64,000 nt of DNA, taken from contig JAZQNN010000016.1 in assembly GCA_045627365.1 (NCBI GenBank), forward strand, positions 1 through 64,000. Reading direction: 5' to 3'. The DNA comes from RGIG5612 sp045627365. Lineage in GTDB: Bacteria; Bacillota; Clostridia; Lachnospirales; Lachnospiraceae. Within the stretch, counting starts at the first letter, position 1. Every line of letters begins with the position of its first letter. The translations under genes and the position numbers were made by a program. A model generated the notes under the pieces. That model was not told the origin of the DNA and did no database searches. It saw only the letters and a program-made list of their open reading frames with translations. This document shows positions 51,741 through 61,244 of this stretch, piece after piece.

Positions 51741-52595
51741 ATGAGATTTAACAAAGTTTGCGTGATCGGTGGAGGACAGATGGGCCGTCAGATAGCCCTT
51801 TGCGCAGCGATCCACGGATATACAGTTACGGTATATGATTCATTCCCGGGCGTTGCCGAGAAGGTTGAGCAGTGGGCAGATGAGTATCTTGCAGGACGTA
51901 TTGCCAAAGATAAGATGACCGTAGACGAAGTTGCTGCAACCAAGTCACGTTTTTCAACATCTGAGACTCTTGCTGAGGCAGCAGGAGATGCCGATCTGAT
52001 TATCGAAGCAATCATTGAAGTTTATGAGGCTAAGTGCGAGCTTTTCAAACAGCTCGATGAGGTCATCAGACCGGATACCATCGTTGCTACCAATTCAAGC
52101 TTCATGATTTCTTCATATTTCAAAGATTGTTTCAAAGATCCGTCACGTCTTTGCAACTGCCATTTCTACAATCCGGCACTCGTGCTCAGATTCGTTGAGG
52201 TCGTTCAGGGACCGCATACCGATCCTGAAAACGCAGAGAGGGTATTCGAATTCTGCAAGACTATAGGAAAGGTTCCTATCCTGATGAAGAAGGAGATCCC
52301 GGGATTTGCAGCCAACAGAATTACCGGCGTTGTCAACACAGAAGGCCGTTATCTTGTTCAGAACGGATATCTTACACCTGAAGAGGTCGATATCGCGTGC
52401 GAGGAAGGCCTTAAATACCCGATGGGCCCGTTCCGTCTGATGGACCTTACAGGAATCGATCTTTCATATGATCTGATGAAGGCTCAGTACGAGAAAGACG
52501 GCGTTAAGCCGGACTGCTACGACCTGATAGAGCAGATGGTCAAAGAAAACAAACTCGGAAGAAAAACAGGACACGGATTCTACGATTACGAATAA
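51741..52595 (+). CDS. 3-hydroxyacyl-CoA dehydrogenase family protein
   Basis: 284 aa, the length of stand-alone 3-hydroxybutyryl-CoA dehydrogenases. NAD-binding VIGGGQMGRQIALCAA at the start, catalytic His in CHFYNPA, Glu in VEVVQG, and the C-terminal dimer domain (PGFAANRITG, KYPMGPFRLMDLTG, GRKTGHGFYDY). It oxidises a 3-hydroxyacyl-CoA, or possibly a free 3-hydroxy acid as L-carnitine dehydrogenase of the same fold does. It is last in the catabolic operon and followed by a strong terminator. Confidence 0.92.
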   Translation: MRFNKVCVIGGGQMGRQIALCAAIHGYTVTVYDSFPGVAEKVEQWADEYLAGRIAKDKMTVDEVAATKSRFSTSETLAEAAGDADLIIEAIIEVYEAKCELFKQLDEVIRPDTIVATNSSFMISSYFKDCFKDPSRLCNCHFYNPALVLRFVEVVQGPHTDPENAERVFEFCKTIGKVPILMKKEIPGFAANRITGVVNTEGRYLVQNGYLTPEEVDIACEEGLKYPMGPFRLMDLTGIDLSYDLMKAQYEKDGVKPDCYDLIEQMVKENKLGRKTGHGFYDYE

Positions 52596-52619
52596 GAGTT
52601 GTCTCTCTTTCTATTTAAA

Positions 52620-52658
52620 AATTGCCCCTTTCGGACTTTACCGAGAGGGGCAATTTTT
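52620..52658 (+). terminator. Terminator of the catabolic operon
   Basis: AATTGCCCCTTTCGG (52620-52634) pairs with CCGAGAGGGGCAATT (52641-52655) with one mismatch, 6-nt loop, then TTTTT. The 311-bp gap before rpoB otherwise contains only AT-rich sequence and the rpoB promoter. Confidence 0.92.
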
Positions 52659-52725
52659 ATGCTCTTAAAATTAAACTCTAAATTAAATTGTTCAAAAAAA
52701 GATACTTAAAAAGAACAGGAAATTG

Positions 52726-52754
52726 TTGACGCATATAAATACTTGAAGTAAACT
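52726..52754 (+). promoter_or_regulatory. Promoter of rpoB-rpoC
   Basis: TTGACG at 52726-52731, a 17-bp spacer and TAAACT at 52749-52754, leaving a leader of about 145 nt before rpoB. It is needed here because rpoB is separated from rplL. Confidence 0.7.
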
Positions 52755-52907
52755 GTAAGTTGCATTATTGTGGAGAATTGTGCGCAACGTACTCTTTTTA
52801 GACCCCAAATATAGCACAGTTTTTTTGAAAAATCCATAGTAAATTTTCGGCGAAATTACCAAAAATAATGTTCGTCTTAAATTATAAATTTTCAAAGGAG
52901 TGATTAT

Positions 52908-55900
52908 ATGGAAAAGAACAGAATTCATCCTGTCAAATGCGGCAAGGGAATTAGAATGAGTTTTTCCAGTCAGGAAGATGTCCTTGAGATGCCTAATCTG
53001 ATTGAAATTCAGAAAGCCTCGTATGATTGGTTTATCAGCGACGGACTTAAAGAGGCCTTCAGTGACTTATCTCCGATTGAAGACTTTAACCAGAGTCTGA
53101 GCCTGGAATTTGTTGATTTCAGAATAGCTTATGACGACATTAAGTACACCATCGATGAATGTAAGGAACGTGACGCGACATTTGCGGCTCCTTTGAAAGT
53201 CGTTGTCCGCCTCAACAATAAGGAGACCGGCGAGATCTCAGAGCATGAGATCTTCATGGGCGATATTCCTCTGATGACAGAGACCGGTACATTTGTTATC
53301 AACGGCGCTGAGCGTGTTATCGTATCTCAGCTCGTAAGATCACCGGGCATCTACTTCACAATGTCACACGATAAATTAGGCAAAGAGCTCTATGCTTGCA
53401 GCGTTATCCCTAACAGAGGCGCATGGCTTGAGTACGAGACTGACCCTAATGACGTATATTATGTTCATGCCGACAAGGCAAGAAAGGTTCCTGTAACCGT
53501 TCTTATCAGAGCAATGGGCATCGGTACCAACGAAGAGATCATAGATGTATTCGGCGATGAGCCGAAGCTCAGAGCATGCTTCGAGAAGGATACCAAGAAG
53601 AGCTATCAGGAAGGTATCCTGGAACTGTACAGCAAGCTGCGTCCGGGCGAGCCTCTGCAGCTTGAAAACGCAGAGAGCCTTATCACATCCATGTTCTTCG
53701 ACAGCAAGCGTTACGACCTGGCAAGAGTAGGTCGTTACAAGTTCAACAAGAAGCTTGCATACCGCGGAAGAATTATCGGCCAGACACTGGCTGAGGACGT
53801 AATCAGCGCAGCAACCGGTGAGCTTATCGCTTCAGCCGGCGATGTAGTTGATGAGAAGCTCTGCGAGAGCATCCAGAACGGTGCAGTTCCGTCTGTATCC
53901 ATCAAGGGTGAAGACAGAGTTGTTAAAGTCCTTTCCAACATGATGGTTGACATTACCGAGTACATCAAGCTCAAAGACAGCGAGATGAAGGAACTCGGTC
54001 TTGGAGAGAAGGAAGTTTACTGGCCTGCACTCAGCAAGATCCTTGAAGAGAACAGCAAAAAGGCTGACCGCAAGGAAGCTATTGCCAAGAGCATCCACGA
54101 ACTTATTCCGAAGCACATCACCAAGGAAGATATCCTTGCAAGCATTTCATACGGCCTGAACCTTGAGTCCAGACTCGGTACGCTTGATGACATTGACCAT
54201 CTGGGCAACCGTCGTATCAGAAGCGTCGGAGAACTTCTTCAGAACCAGTACAGAGTCGGCCTTTCCAGAATGGAGAGAGTTGTTCACGAGAGAATGCAGA
54301 CTCAGGATCTCGATACTGTAACTCCGCAGTCTCTGATAAACATCAAGCCGATCACAGCAGCTGTAAGAGAGTTCTTCGGAAGCTCCCAGCTGTCACAGTT
54401 CATGGATCAGTGCAACCCGCTGTCCGAACTTACAAATAAGAGACGTCTTTCAGCTTTGGGACCTGGCGGTCTGACAAGAGATCGTGCCGGATTCGAAGTT
54501 CGAGACGTTCACTATACGCATTACGGACGTATGTGCCCGATCGAGACTCCTGAAGGCCCGAACATCGGTCTTATCAACTCACTGGCATCATACGCAAGAG
54601 TTAACAAATACGGCTTCGTAGAGGCTCCTTACAGAAAGATCGATAAGAAGGATCCTGAGAATCCTGTAGTAACCGATGAGGTTATCTACATGACAGCCGA
54701 TGAAGAAGATAAGTACAAAGTAGCGCAGGCAAATGCCCAGCTCGACGCTGACGGACATTTCGTAAAGAACACCGTTGCCGGCCGTTACAAAGATGAGACA
54801 AGTGAATATCCGATCACCGAGATCGACCTTATGGACGTATCCCCGAGAATGGTATTCTCCGCTGCTACATCACTTATCCCGTTCCTGGAGAACGACGACG
54901 CGAACAGAGCCCTGATGGGATCTAACATGCAGCGTCAGGCAGTTCCGCTTGTTTCCACAGAGGCTCCTGTTGTAGGAACCGGTATGGAAGCCAAGACCGC
55001 TAAGGACTCAGGTGTCTGCATCGTAGCCAAGAAGGGCGGCGTTGTTGAGCACGTTTCCGCAAGCGAGATCGGCATCAGGGGCGATGACGGAATCTACGAC
55101 GTATACAAAGTAGCTAAGTTCTGCAGAAGCAACCAGAGCAACTGCTACAACCAGAGACCTATCGTTGACAAGGGTGAAAGGATCGAAGCCGGCCAGATCA
55201 TTGCCGACGGCGCTTCTACCTCAGGCGGCGAGCTTGCACTTGGTAAGAACCCTCTTATCGGTTTCATGACCTGGGAAGGTTACAACTACGAGGATGCTGT
55301 TCTTATCAGCGAGCGTCTTGTAAGAGATGATGTTTACACATCTATCCATATTGAGCGTTACGAGATCGAGTCAAGAGACACCAAGCTTGGCCAGGAAGAG
55401 ATTACCAGAGACGTTCCGGGCGTAGGCGATGAAGCCCTCAAGAACCTTGATGACAACGGAATCATCCGCATCGGTGCAGAAGTTCGTGCCGGCGATATCC
55501 TTGTTGGTAAGGTAACTCCTAAGGGAGAGCAGGAGCTCACACCGGAAGCAAGACTTCTTAATGCGATCTTCGGTGAGAAGGCAAGAGAAGTTCGTGATAC
55601 TTCCCTTAAGGTTCCACACGGCCAGTACGGTATCGTTGTTGACGCTAAAGTATTTACCAGAGAAAACGGCGACGAGCTGAGCCCTGGCGTTAACCAGTCA
55701 GTTCGCGTATATGTTGCTCAGAAGAGAAAGATCTCTGTTGGTGACAAGATGGCCGGACGTCACGGTAACAAGGGTGTTGTAAGCCGCGTTCTTCCGATCG
55801 AAGATATGCCGTTCCTTCCGAACGGACGTCCGCTTGATATCGTGCTCAATCCTCTGGGCGTACCAAGCCGTATGAATATCGGACAGGTACTTGAGACACA

Positions 55901-56792
55901 CCTTTCACTGGCAGCTAAGGCTCTCGGATTCAACATCGCAACACCGGTATTTGACGGCGCAGGCGAGATTGATATCCTTGAGACCCTGGATATGGCAAAT
56001 GACTACGTAAACGGCGAGTGGGATGACTTCAAGAAGAAGTACGGCAAGTCCCTCAAGCCTGAAATACTTGAATATCTCGAGGATAACCTTGACCACCGTG
56101 CAGAGTGGAAGGGAGTTCCGATCAACAGAGACGGTAAGGTACAGCTTCGCGACGGCCGTACAGGCGAGTTCTTCGATGCACCTGTTACTATCGGTTTCAT
56201 GCATTACCTGAAGCTCCACCATCTGGTTGACGACAAGATCCATGCCCGTTCGATCGGACCTTACTCTCTGGTTACTCAGCAGCCTCTGGGCGGCAAAGCT
56301 CAGTTCGGCGGACAGAGATTTGGTGAGATGGAAGTTTGGGCCCTCGAGGCATATGGCGCAGCATATACACTTCAGGAGATCCTGACAGTTAAGTCTGACG
56401 ACGTTGTCGGCCGTGTAAGCACTTACGGTGCTATCACCAAGGGCGAGAACATTCCTGAGGCAGGCACACCTGAGTCATTCAAGGTCCTTGTTAAGGAACT
56501 TCAGGCTCTGGCTCTTGATATCAGAGTTCTCGATGAGGATGACAACGAGGTTAAGCTTCCTGAGTACTCAGAGTACGGCGAGACCAACTACAACGTAATG
56601 ATTTCTCAGAACAACTACAAAGCCAAGGAAAACTACAATGCGCACGGATTCTCCACTAAGGAATTTGTAGACGGAGAATTAGAGTACACGTCAGATGATG
56701 GCTATACTGAAAACGATGAAGAAGATGAGTTCGATAATGATTTTGACCGTGAACCGACGGCTGAAGATCTGGCAGAACTTGTAAGAGAGTAG
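52908..56792 (+). CDS. rpoB: RNA polymerase subunit beta
   Basis: 1294 aa, full length for Firmicutes, with no lineage-specific large insertion. Conserved blocks include the rifampicin cluster I region (SSQLSQFMDQCNPLSELTNK, residues 491-511), CPIETPEGPNIGLI, KMAGRHGNKGVVS and the C-terminal GGKAQFGGQRFGEMEVWALE. Residue 510, equivalent to E. coli His526, is Asn (codon AAT at 54435-54437), and residue 502, equivalent to Asn518, is Cys. The acidic C-terminal extension is typical of Clostridia. RBS AAAGGAG. It forms an operon with rpoC, 13 bp apart. Confidence 0.98.
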   Translation: MEKNRIHPVKCGKGIRMSFSSQEDVLEMPNLIEIQKASYDWFISDGLKEAFSDLSPIEDFNQSLSLEFVDFRIAYDDIKYTIDECKERDATFAAPLKVVVRLNNKETGEISEHEIFMGDIPLMTETGTFVINGAERVIVSQLVRSPGIYFTMSHDKLGKELYACSVIPNRGAWLEYETDPNDVYYVHADKARKVPVTVLIRAMGIGTNEEIIDVFGDEPKLRACFEKDTKKSYQEGILELYSKLRPGEPLQLENAESLITSMFFDSKRYDLARVGRYKFNKKLAYRGRIIGQTLAEDVISAATGELIASAGDVVDEKLCESIQNGAVPSVSIKGEDRVVKVLSNMMVDITEYIKLKDSEMKELGLGEKEVYWPALSKILEENSKKADRKEAIAKSIHELIPKHITKEDILASISYGLNLESRLGTLDDIDHLGNRRIRSVGELLQNQYRVGLSRMERVVHERMQTQDLDTVTPQSLINIKPITAAVREFFGSSQLSQFMDQCNPLSELTNKRRLSALGPGGLTRDRAGFEVRDVHYTHYGRMCPIETPEGPNIGLINSLASYARVNKYGFVEAPYRKIDKKDPENPVVTDEVIYMTADEEDKYKVAQANAQLDADGHFVKNTVAGRYKDETSEYPITEIDLMDVSPRMVFSAATSLIPFLENDDANRALMGSNMQRQAVPLVSTEAPVVGTGMEAKTAKDSGVCIVAKKGGVVEHVSASEIGIRGDDGIYDVYKVAKFCRSNQSNCYNQRPIVDKGERIEAGQIIADGASTSGGELALGKNPLIGFMTWEGYNYEDAVLISERLVRDDVYTSIHIERYEIESRDTKLGQEEITRDVPGVGDEALKNLDDNGIIRIGAEVRAGDILVGKVTPKGEQELTPEARLLNAIFGEKAREVRDTSLKVPHGQYGIVVDAKVFTRENGDELSPGVNQSVRVYVAQKRKISVGDKMAGRHGNKGVVSRVLPIEDMPFLPNGRPLDIVLNPLGVPSRMNIGQVLETHLSLAAKALGFNIATPVFDGAGEIDILETLDMANDYVNGEWDDFKKKYGKSLKPEILEYLEDNLDHRAEWKGVPINRDGKVQLRDGRTGEFFDAPVTIGFMHYLKLHHLVDDKIHARSIGPYSLVTQQPLGGKAQFGGQRFGEMEVWALEAYGAAYTLQEILTVKSDDVVGRVSTYGAITKGENIPEAGTPESFKVLVKELQALALDIRVLDEDDNEVKLPEYSEYGETNYNVMISQNNYKAKENYNAHGFSTKEFVDGELEYTSDDGYTENDEEDEFDNDFDREPTAEDLAELVRE

Positions 56793-56805
56793 GAGGGGTA
56801 AGTTA

Positions 56806-59800
56806 ATGGCACAAATGACAGAGAATACATATGAGCCGGTAGCATTTGACAAGATCCGTATAGGTCTTGCCAGTCCCGACAAAATCAGAGAGTGGTCATA
56901 TGGTGAGGTTACCAAGCCTGAGACGATCAACTACAGAACCTTAAAGCCTGAGAAGGACGGCCTCTTCTGCGAGAAGATCTTCGGACCGAGCAAAGACTGG
57001 GAATGCCACTGCGGCAAATACAAAAAGATCAGATATAAGGGCCTTGTCTGCGACAGATGCGGTGTTGAGATCACCAAGGCATCCGTACGTCGTGAGCGTA
57101 TGGGCAGCATCGAGCTGGCAGCTCCGGTATCACATATCTGGTACTTCAAGGGAATCCCTTCACGCATGGGCCTGATGCTGGACATTTCTCCTAAGGCACT
57201 TGAGAAGGTACTTTACTTTGCAAATTATATCGTTCTTGATCCGGGCGAGACTGATCTTCAGTTCAAGCAGGTCATCTCAGAGCAGGAGTATGTTTCAGCT
57301 CTTGAGAGAAACGAAGCTGTTAAGGACACCCTCCGCGTAGGCATGGGCGCAGAAGCTATCGATGAGCTCCTGAGCGCAATCGACCTTGACGTGATGGCTG
57401 AAGACCTCAAGAATCAGATGGAGACAGCTAACGGCCAGAAGAAGACCAAACTTATCAAGAGGATCGAAGTTGTTGAAGCTTTCAAGAAGAGCGGCAACAG
57501 ACCTGAATGGATGATCCTGAAGGTCCTTCCGGTAATTCCTCCGGATCTTCGTCCTATGGTTCAGCTTGACGGCGGAAGATTTGTTACATCTGACCTTAAT
57601 GACCTTTACAGAAGAATAATCAACAGAAATAACCGTCTGCGCAAACTCCTTGAGCTCGGCGCTCCAAGCATCATCGTTCGCAACGAGAAGAGAATGCTCC
57701 AGGAAGCAGTTGACGCGCTCATCGATAACGGCAGACGCGGACGTCCTGTAACAGGGCCTGCCGGCAGATCACTGAAGTCACTTTCAGATATGCTTAAAGG
57801 TAAGCAGGGACGTTTCCGTCAGAACCTTCTGGGCAAACGTGTTGACTACTCAGGACGTTCAGTTATCGTAGTCGGACCGGAACTTAAGATTTACCAGTGC
57901 GGCCTGCCTAAGGAAATGGCAGTCGAACTGTTCAAGCCTTTCGTAATGAAGAAACTCGTAGATTACGAAAAGGCCAACAATATCAAACAGGCCAAGAAGA
58001 TGGTCGACAGACTTCAGAATGAGGTTTGGGACGTGCTCGAGGAAGTTATCAAGGAGCATCCTGTAATGCTTAACCGTGCACCGACACTGCACAGACTCGG
58101 TATCCAGGCATTTGAACCGATCCTTGTTGAAGGACGTGCTATCAGACTTCATCCTCTGGTATGTACAGCGTATAACGCCGACTTCGACGGTGACCAGATG
58201 GCAGCGCATCTGCCTCTTAGCGTAGAAGCTCAGGCAGAGTGTCGTTTCCTGATGCTTTCACCGAACAACCTTCTGAGCCCGTCAGACGGTGGCCCGATCG
58301 CCGTTCCTACACAGGATATGGTTCTCGGTATTTACTATCTGACACAGCAGCGTGAAGGCGAGCCGGGCGAGGGAAGAGCATTCAAGAACATGAATGAAGC
58401 TATCCTTGCATACGAGAACAAGCAGATCACCCTGCAGAGCAAGATCAAAGTTCGTATCCAGAGACCTCTTCCTGATGGCAACACCATCACCGGAATTATC
58501 GATACTTCACTCGGAAGACTGTTCTTCAACGAAGTTATTCCGCAGGATCTTGGCTTTGTAAAACGTGAGTGCGATGAGGATTATCTGAAGCTTGAAATTG
58601 ATGAACTCGTTAATAAGAAGATGCTTAAGAAGATCCTTGACAAGGTCATCAACAAGCATGGCGCAACTGTAACCGCTGAGGTTCTTGACAGCATCAAGAG
58701 CATGGGTTACAAGTACTCGACCAAGGCTGCGTTCACCGTATCCATGGCCGATATTAAGGTTCCTAAGGAGAAGGCTGAGATCATCAAGCAGACCGAGCAG
58801 ACCGTTGAGGAGATCCAGGAAGCTTACAGAATGGGTCTTGCAACTGAGGATGAGCGTTACAAGCAGGTAACCGACATCTGGGACAAGACAGATAAGCAGA
58901 TCAAGGAAATCCTGATGGAGACCATGAAGACTCAGGATAAGTACAACAACATCTACATGATGGCTGACTCCGGAGCCCGTGGTAGTGATCAGCAGATCAA
59001 ACAGCTGGCCGGCATGCGTGGACTTATGGCCGATACAACAGGTCGTACAATCGAATTGCCTATCAAGTCAAACTTCCGTGAAGGTCTGGACGTATTGGAG
59101 TACTTCATTTCCGCCCATGGCGCACGTAAGGGACTTTCAGATACAGCACTTCGTACTGCCGACTCTGGTTACCTTACACGTCGTCTGGTTGACGTTTCTC
59201 AGGAACTTATTATCAACCAGGTTGACTGCTGCGAAGGCGAAGACGAGATCCCATACGAGGAAGTTGCAGCATTCACTCAGGGTGAAGACGGCAAAGAAGT
59301 TATCGAGAGCCTGATTGACCGTATCCGCGGCCGTTATGCAGCAGTTGATATTTATGACAATGATGGCAAGCTGATCGTAGCTAAGAACTGCATGATCACT
59401 CCGTCACGTGCGGATGAGATCATCGCTGCCGGTATCGAGAAGGTCAAGATCAGGTCTATCCTGACCTGCCGCTCAGAGAACGGTATTTGCTCTAAGTGCT
59501 ATGGCGCAAACCTTGCAACAGGCCAGCCTGTTCAGGTAGGAGAAGCAGTCGGGATCATCGCTGCACAGTCTATCGGTGAGCCTGGTACACAGCTTACAAT
59601 GAGAACCTTCCACACCGGTGGTGTAGCAGGTGGAGATATTACACAGGGTCTTCCTCGTGTAGAGGAGCTTTTCGAGGCAAGAAAGCCTAAGGGCGTTGCA
59701 ATCATTTCTGAATTTGACGGCGAGGCAGAAGTACGCGAGAACAAGAACAAGACCGAGGTTGTAGTTACAAGCGAAGACGGCAAGGAGAAGGCATACCTCA

Positions 59801-60615
59801 TTCCTTACGGCGCTAAGATCGTTAAGAAGATCATGGTTGCCCGTGACGAGGCTGTATCAGCCGGATCAGATGCCAAGGCTTCAGTTCATATCGAGGCAGG
59901 CGAGAGAATCACAGAAGGTTCAATCAACCCGCATGATATCATGAAGATTCAGGATGTTAAGGCCGTTCAGGACTACATCATGAAGGAAGTTCAGATACCT
60001 TACAGAATGCAGGGCGTTGATATCAACGACAAGCACATTGAGGTCATCGTTCGCCAGATGCTTCGCAGGATCAGGATCGAGAACGCCGGCGACAGCGAGT
60101 TCCTTCCGGGCACAACAACGAACATTGCAGAGTTCGAGCGTGTCAACAAGAAGCTCGTTGAAGAAGGCAAGGAGCCTGCAACCGGAAAACGTATAGTTCT
60201 CGGTATCACCAAGGCTTCACTGGCAACCAACTCCTTCCTGTCGGCAGCATCATTCCAGGAGACCACCAAGGTTCTTACCGATGCAGCTATCAACGGCAAG
60301 GTTGACCCATTGATCGGCCTTAAGGAGAACGTAATTATCGGTAAGCTGATCCCTGCAGGAACAGGTATGAAGCGTTATCGTCAGGTTAAGCTCAATACAG
60401 ACGAACTGATCGCTCAGAAGAAGGCTGAAGAAGCTGCAAGAAGAGCAGAGGAAGAGGCTGCAAGAGCTGCACTGGCAGCAGAAGCCGGCGAGGACATGAT
60501 GGAAGACGAAGAGCTTTCAGAAGAATACGCTGACATCGCAGAAACCTACGCAGATTTCATCAAGGATGGCTTCGAAGAAACTGAAGAAGTAACAGAAAGC
60601 TTCGACGGAGAATAA
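56806..60615 (+). CDS. rpoC: RNA polymerase subunit beta prime
   Basis: 1269 aa. N-terminal zinc site CHCGKYKKIRYKGLVCDRC, the catalytic NADFDGDQM with Asp459, Asp461 and Asp463 binding Mg, the trigger-loop region and a second zinc site CRSENGICSKCYG are all intact. The C-terminus carries an Ala/Glu/Arg-rich coiled stretch (about 1205-1225) and an acidic tail. RBS AGGAGGGG. A strong terminator follows at 60643. Confidence 0.98.
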   Translation: MAQMTENTYEPVAFDKIRIGLASPDKIREWSYGEVTKPETINYRTLKPEKDGLFCEKIFGPSKDWECHCGKYKKIRYKGLVCDRCGVEITKASVRRERMGSIELAAPVSHIWYFKGIPSRMGLMLDISPKALEKVLYFANYIVLDPGETDLQFKQVISEQEYVSALERNEAVKDTLRVGMGAEAIDELLSAIDLDVMAEDLKNQMETANGQKKTKLIKRIEVVEAFKKSGNRPEWMILKVLPVIPPDLRPMVQLDGGRFVTSDLNDLYRRIINRNNRLRKLLELGAPSIIVRNEKRMLQEAVDALIDNGRRGRPVTGPAGRSLKSLSDMLKGKQGRFRQNLLGKRVDYSGRSVIVVGPELKIYQCGLPKEMAVELFKPFVMKKLVDYEKANNIKQAKKMVDRLQNEVWDVLEEVIKEHPVMLNRAPTLHRLGIQAFEPILVEGRAIRLHPLVCTAYNADFDGDQMAAHLPLSVEAQAECRFLMLSPNNLLSPSDGGPIAVPTQDMVLGIYYLTQQREGEPGEGRAFKNMNEAILAYENKQITLQSKIKVRIQRPLPDGNTITGIIDTSLGRLFFNEVIPQDLGFVKRECDEDYLKLEIDELVNKKMLKKILDKVINKHGATVTAEVLDSIKSMGYKYSTKAAFTVSMADIKVPKEKAEIIKQTEQTVEEIQEAYRMGLATEDERYKQVTDIWDKTDKQIKEILMETMKTQDKYNNIYMMADSGARGSDQQIKQLAGMRGLMADTTGRTIELPIKSNFREGLDVLEYFISAHGARKGLSDTALRTADSGYLTRRLVDVSQELIINQVDCCEGEDEIPYEEVAAFTQGEDGKEVIESLIDRIRGRYAAVDIYDNDGKLIVAKNCMITPSRADEIIAAGIEKVKIRSILTCRSENGICSKCYGANLATGQPVQVGEAVGIIAAQSIGEPGTQLTMRTFHTGGVAGGDITQGLPRVEELFEARKPKGVAIISEFDGEAEVRENKNKTEVVVTSEDGKEKAYLIPYGAKIVKKIMVARDEAVSAGSDAKASVHIEAGERITEGSINPHDIMKIQDVKAVQDYIMKEVQIPYRMQGVDINDKHIEVIVRQMLRRIRIENAGDSEFLPGTTTNIAEFERVNKKLVEEGKEPATGKRIVLGITKASLATNSFLSAASFQETTKVLTDAAINGKVDPLIGLKENVIIGKLIPAGTGMKRYRQVKLNTDELIAQKKAEEAARRAEEEAARAALAAEAGEDMMEDEELSEEYADIAETYADFIKDGFEETEEVTESFDGE

Positions 60616-60642
60616 TCTCTAAATGAATAAGTAAACCGAAAG

Positions 60643-60674
60643 GCGCCCGGTGAGAACCGGGCGCTGATTTTTTT
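60643..60674 (+). terminator. Terminator of rpoB-rpoC
   Basis: GCGCCCGGT (60643-60651), loop GAGA, ACCGGGCGC (60656-60664), followed by TGATTTTTTT. Confidence 0.95.
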
Positions 60675-60711
60675 ATGGAGCTTGTTTTTTTCGTGCTATC
60701 TTCAATTTGAG

Positions 60712-60738
60712 GGACGTCTGATCGTCAGAAAAACGTCC
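60712..60738. repeat. Two-part inverted repeat in the rpoC-ribU gap
   Basis: GGACGT (60712-60717) pairs with ACGTCC (60733-60738) and, inside it, CTGA with TCAG around loop TCG. No T run follows. It may be an RNA structure or a protein site. The surrounding 60675-60880 stretch is AT-rich and has no supported gene. Confidence 0.4.
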
Positions 60739-60879
60739 AAATTTCCAAAAGAGAAAAATTTACTCATTTTAGTGCATTTGCAGGCCTGCCATTTCTCCGA
60801 TTTTTCGTCAGGTTCGTAGAAAACGTAACAATGTTACCAATTTGGCGTAAAACAGGCATAAAAGATGTTATATTTGCAA

Positions 60880-60998
60880 ATTAATTGGTTCCCGGAGGGA
60901 GCCTGCTTCGAAAGGACTCAAAAACGCGGAGAAAAAAACTTCCAGCAAACCCACTAGATTCGTCGGATTTTTCTCTTTTGAGAAAAATGACGTTTTTT
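60880..60998 (+). ncRNA. Candidate small RNA ending in a terminator hairpin
   Basis: The 560-bp gap between rpoC and the FMN riboswitch has no convincing gene, yet it contains a free-standing terminator: CGTC then ATTTTTCTC (60961-60975) pairing with GAGAAAAAT then GACG (60980-60992), followed by TTTTTT. About 60 nt before this stem is a second one, GGTTCCC (60887-60893) with GGGAGCC (60897-60903). TATATT at 60869-60874 may be the -10 element; a TTGGCG lies 21 bp earlier, which is too far for a good match. No known RNA family was recognised. Confidence 0.25.
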
Positions 60999-61208
60999 AG
61001 TTCAACGCTATGCCTGAATCCAACTCAAAAAAACTTCAAAAGGCAAAACGCTCCACGAAGAATGTTTCTTAACAAACATCGCACGAATGTGCAAAAATAA
61101 GTACAACCAGAACGACTGGGAATATCACACATACAAGTATTTGCGAAGCGACGATGAACAGCTTGATAAGGGAGAAAACGGAAAATCGCAGTAAAACGAT
61201 GCTGTATC

Positions 61209-61237
61209 TTTACTTTTACGGCAGTGTGGTTTATAAT
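61209..61237 (+). promoter_or_regulatory. Promoter of the FMN riboswitch-ribU unit
   Basis: TTTACT at 61209-61214, a 17-bp spacer and a perfect TATAAT at 61232-61237, placing the transcription start at about 61244, the first base of the riboswitch. Confidence 0.8.
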
Positions 61238-61244
61238 ACAGGAT

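Noticed and set aside
61087..61194. 35-residue plus-strand frame in the rpoC-ribU gap (MCKNKYNQNDWEYHTYKYL start)
   Set aside because: Protein-like composition, but no RBS and no partner. It could be a gene remnant; not enough to call.
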